Origin: an uncultured Lachnospiraceae bacterium
Lineage (GTDB): Bacteria; Bacillota; Clostridia; Lachnospirales; Lachnospiraceae
NCBI GenBank assembly: GCA_930989745.1
Contig: CAKNMY010000009.1
Location: 1-49,422, forward strand
Length of the DNA stretch: 49,422 nucleotides
Direction: 5' to 3'
Within the stretch, counting starts at the first letter, position 1; every line of letters begins with the position of its first letter. Positions 48,390-49,422 of this stretch are shown here, one piece after another. The notes below the pieces were generated by a model that searched no databases, had not been told where the DNA came from, and was given only the letters and a program-made list of their open reading frames with translations. Both the position numbers and the translations under genes were made by a program.

Positions 48390-49422
48390 TGCCAAAGAAT
48401 CCGGATATTAAGAAAGTTTTAGTGATAGGTTCCGGTCCGATCGTCATCGGACAGGCCGCGGAGTTTGACTATGCGGGAACACAGGCGTGCCGTTCCCTGA
48501 AGGAGGAGGGCATCGAGGTTGTTCTGCTCAACTCCAATCCGGCGACAATTATGACCGACAAGGATATCGCGGACCGCGTATATATTGAACCTCTGACTGT
48601 TGAGGTCGTGGAGCAGTTAATCCTCAAAGAGAAGCCGGACAGCGTTCTGCCGACGCTCGGTGGCCAGGCGGGGCTGAACCTCGCAATGGAGCTGGAGGAG
48701 AAGGGCTTCTTAAAGGAGCACAATGTGCGTCTGATCGGAACGACTTCCGAGACCATCCGCAAAGCGGAGGACCGTCAGGAGTTCAAGGATACGATGGAGA
48801 AGATCGGCGAGCCGGTAGCGGCGTCTCTTGTTGTGACGAACGTAGAGGACGGTATCGCGTTTACGAATAAGATCGGTTATCCGGTCGTTCTGCGCCCGGC
48901 GTACACCCTGGGCGGAAGCGGCGGCGGTATTGCCTACGATGAGGAGCAGCTGGTGGAGATCTTAAGCAACGGCCTGCGCCTTTCCCGTGTGGGCGAGGTT
49001 CTGGTAGAGCGCTGCATCGCCGGATGGAAAGAGATCGAGTATGAGGTAATGCGCGACAGCGCAGGCAATTGCATCACGGTCTGCAACATGGAGAACATTG
49101 ACCCTGTCGGAGTACACACAGGAGACAGTATCGTTGTTGCGCCGTCCCAGACGCTCGGAGATAAGGAATATCAGATGCTGCGTACCTCCGCGCTGAATAT
49201 CATCAGCGAGCTGGGCATTACCGGAGGCTGCAACGTACAGTACGCGCTGCACCCGGAGAGCTTTGAGTACTGCGTAATCGAGGTGAATCCGCGTGTGAGC
49301 CGTTCCTCAGCGCTCGCTTCCAAGGCGACCGGATACCCGATCGCGAAGGTTGCCGCCAAGATTGCCCTTGGCTATACGCTTGACGAGATTCCGAACGCGA
49401 TCACACGCAAGACGTACGCGAG
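48389..49422 (+). CDS. carB: Carbamoyl-phosphate synthase large subunit (3' end missing)
   Basis: Only the first 344 of about 1,070 residues are in the window. [48 protein letters not shown] and [16 protein letters not shown] are hallmarks of the N-terminal ATP-grasp half, which makes carboxyphosphate. [20 protein letters not shown] is also present. ATG 48389 overlaps the carA stop, with GGAGGT 8 bases ahead. The frame runs off the right edge. Confidence 0.97.
   Translation, partial: MPKNPDIKKVLVIGSGPIVIGQAAEFDYAGTQACRSLKEEGIEVVLLNSNPATIMTDKDIADRVYIEPLTVEVVEQLILKEKPDSVLPTLGGQAGLNLAMELEEKGFLKEHNVRLIGTTSETIRKAEDRQEFKDTMEKIGEPVAASLVVTNVEDGIAFTNKIGYPVVLRPAYTLGGSGGGIAYDEEQLVEILSNGLRLSRVGEVLVERCIAGWKEIEYEVMRDSAGNCITVCNMENIDPVGVHTGDSIVVAPSQTLGDKEYQMLRTSALNIISELGITGGCNVQYALHPESFEYCVIEVNPRVSRSSALASKATGYPIAKVAAKIALGYTLDEIPNAITRKTYA

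Overview
The window is a 49.4 kb piece of a chromosome from an anaerobic Gram-positive bacterium, most likely of the family Lachnospiraceae (Clostridia). I base this on strong AGGAGG-type ribosome sites, GTG and TTG starts, sigma-70-type promoters with 17-base spacers, tRNA genes without an encoded CCA, clostridial gene families, and a moderate G+C content with GC-ending codons. No species is assigned.

About 1.5-31.2 kb is a large locus for a rhamnose-containing cell-wall polysaccharide. It encodes all four dTDP-L-rhamnose enzymes (rfbB, rfbA, rfbC, rfbD), a Wzm/Wzt-type ABC exporter, two RgpF-like rhamnan synthesis proteins, two double-domain and two single-domain GT2 glycosyltransferases, a WcaJ-type initiating phosphoglycosyltransferase and two LytR-CpsA-Psr (LCP) ligases. 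Two modules look able to make undecaprenyl-phosphate sugars: a GT2 with a DUF2304 partner, and a GT2 with a GtrA flippase. A reverse-strand YfhO-type membrane protein could transfer such sugars to the polymer outside the cell. A DegT-type aminotransferase suggests a 4-amino-4,6-dideoxy sugar. Just downstream of the exporter and the RgpF pair lies a methyltransferase followed by an aminoglycoside-phosphotransferase-fold kinase with a long C-terminal coiled coil. Together they look like a split version of the WbdD chain-terminator and length ruler known from Gram-negative ABC-exported O antigens. This is one of the two most interesting systems here.

From 31.3 to 37.6 kb are housekeeping and stress genes, each with its own promoter or terminator: glmS, a membrane-anchored HtrA protease, a divergent stand-alone ClpX, a zinc-ribbon protein and a signal-peptidase-II homologue. 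At 37.66-39.54 kb a radical SAM/SPASM enzyme sits 13 bases ahead of a 249-residue Cys-containing protein with a lipobox and an unusually long N-terminal extension. The signal peptidase II homologue lies directly upstream. This is the other candidate for an undescribed system. An AraC regulator follows, then a DUF4867 / fucose-isomerase-like / xylulokinase operon for sugar catabolism.

From 44.3 to 47.1 kb there are three identical reverse-strand tRNA-Leu(CAG) genes, each with its own TTGACT-17-TATTAT-like promoter. They are separated by an HTH regulator gene and by an AraC remnant next to a URO-D-family protein gene. The window ends with carA and the start of carB, behind a clear promoter. The first gene, a cell-wall amidase, and the last, carB, are cut by the window edges.
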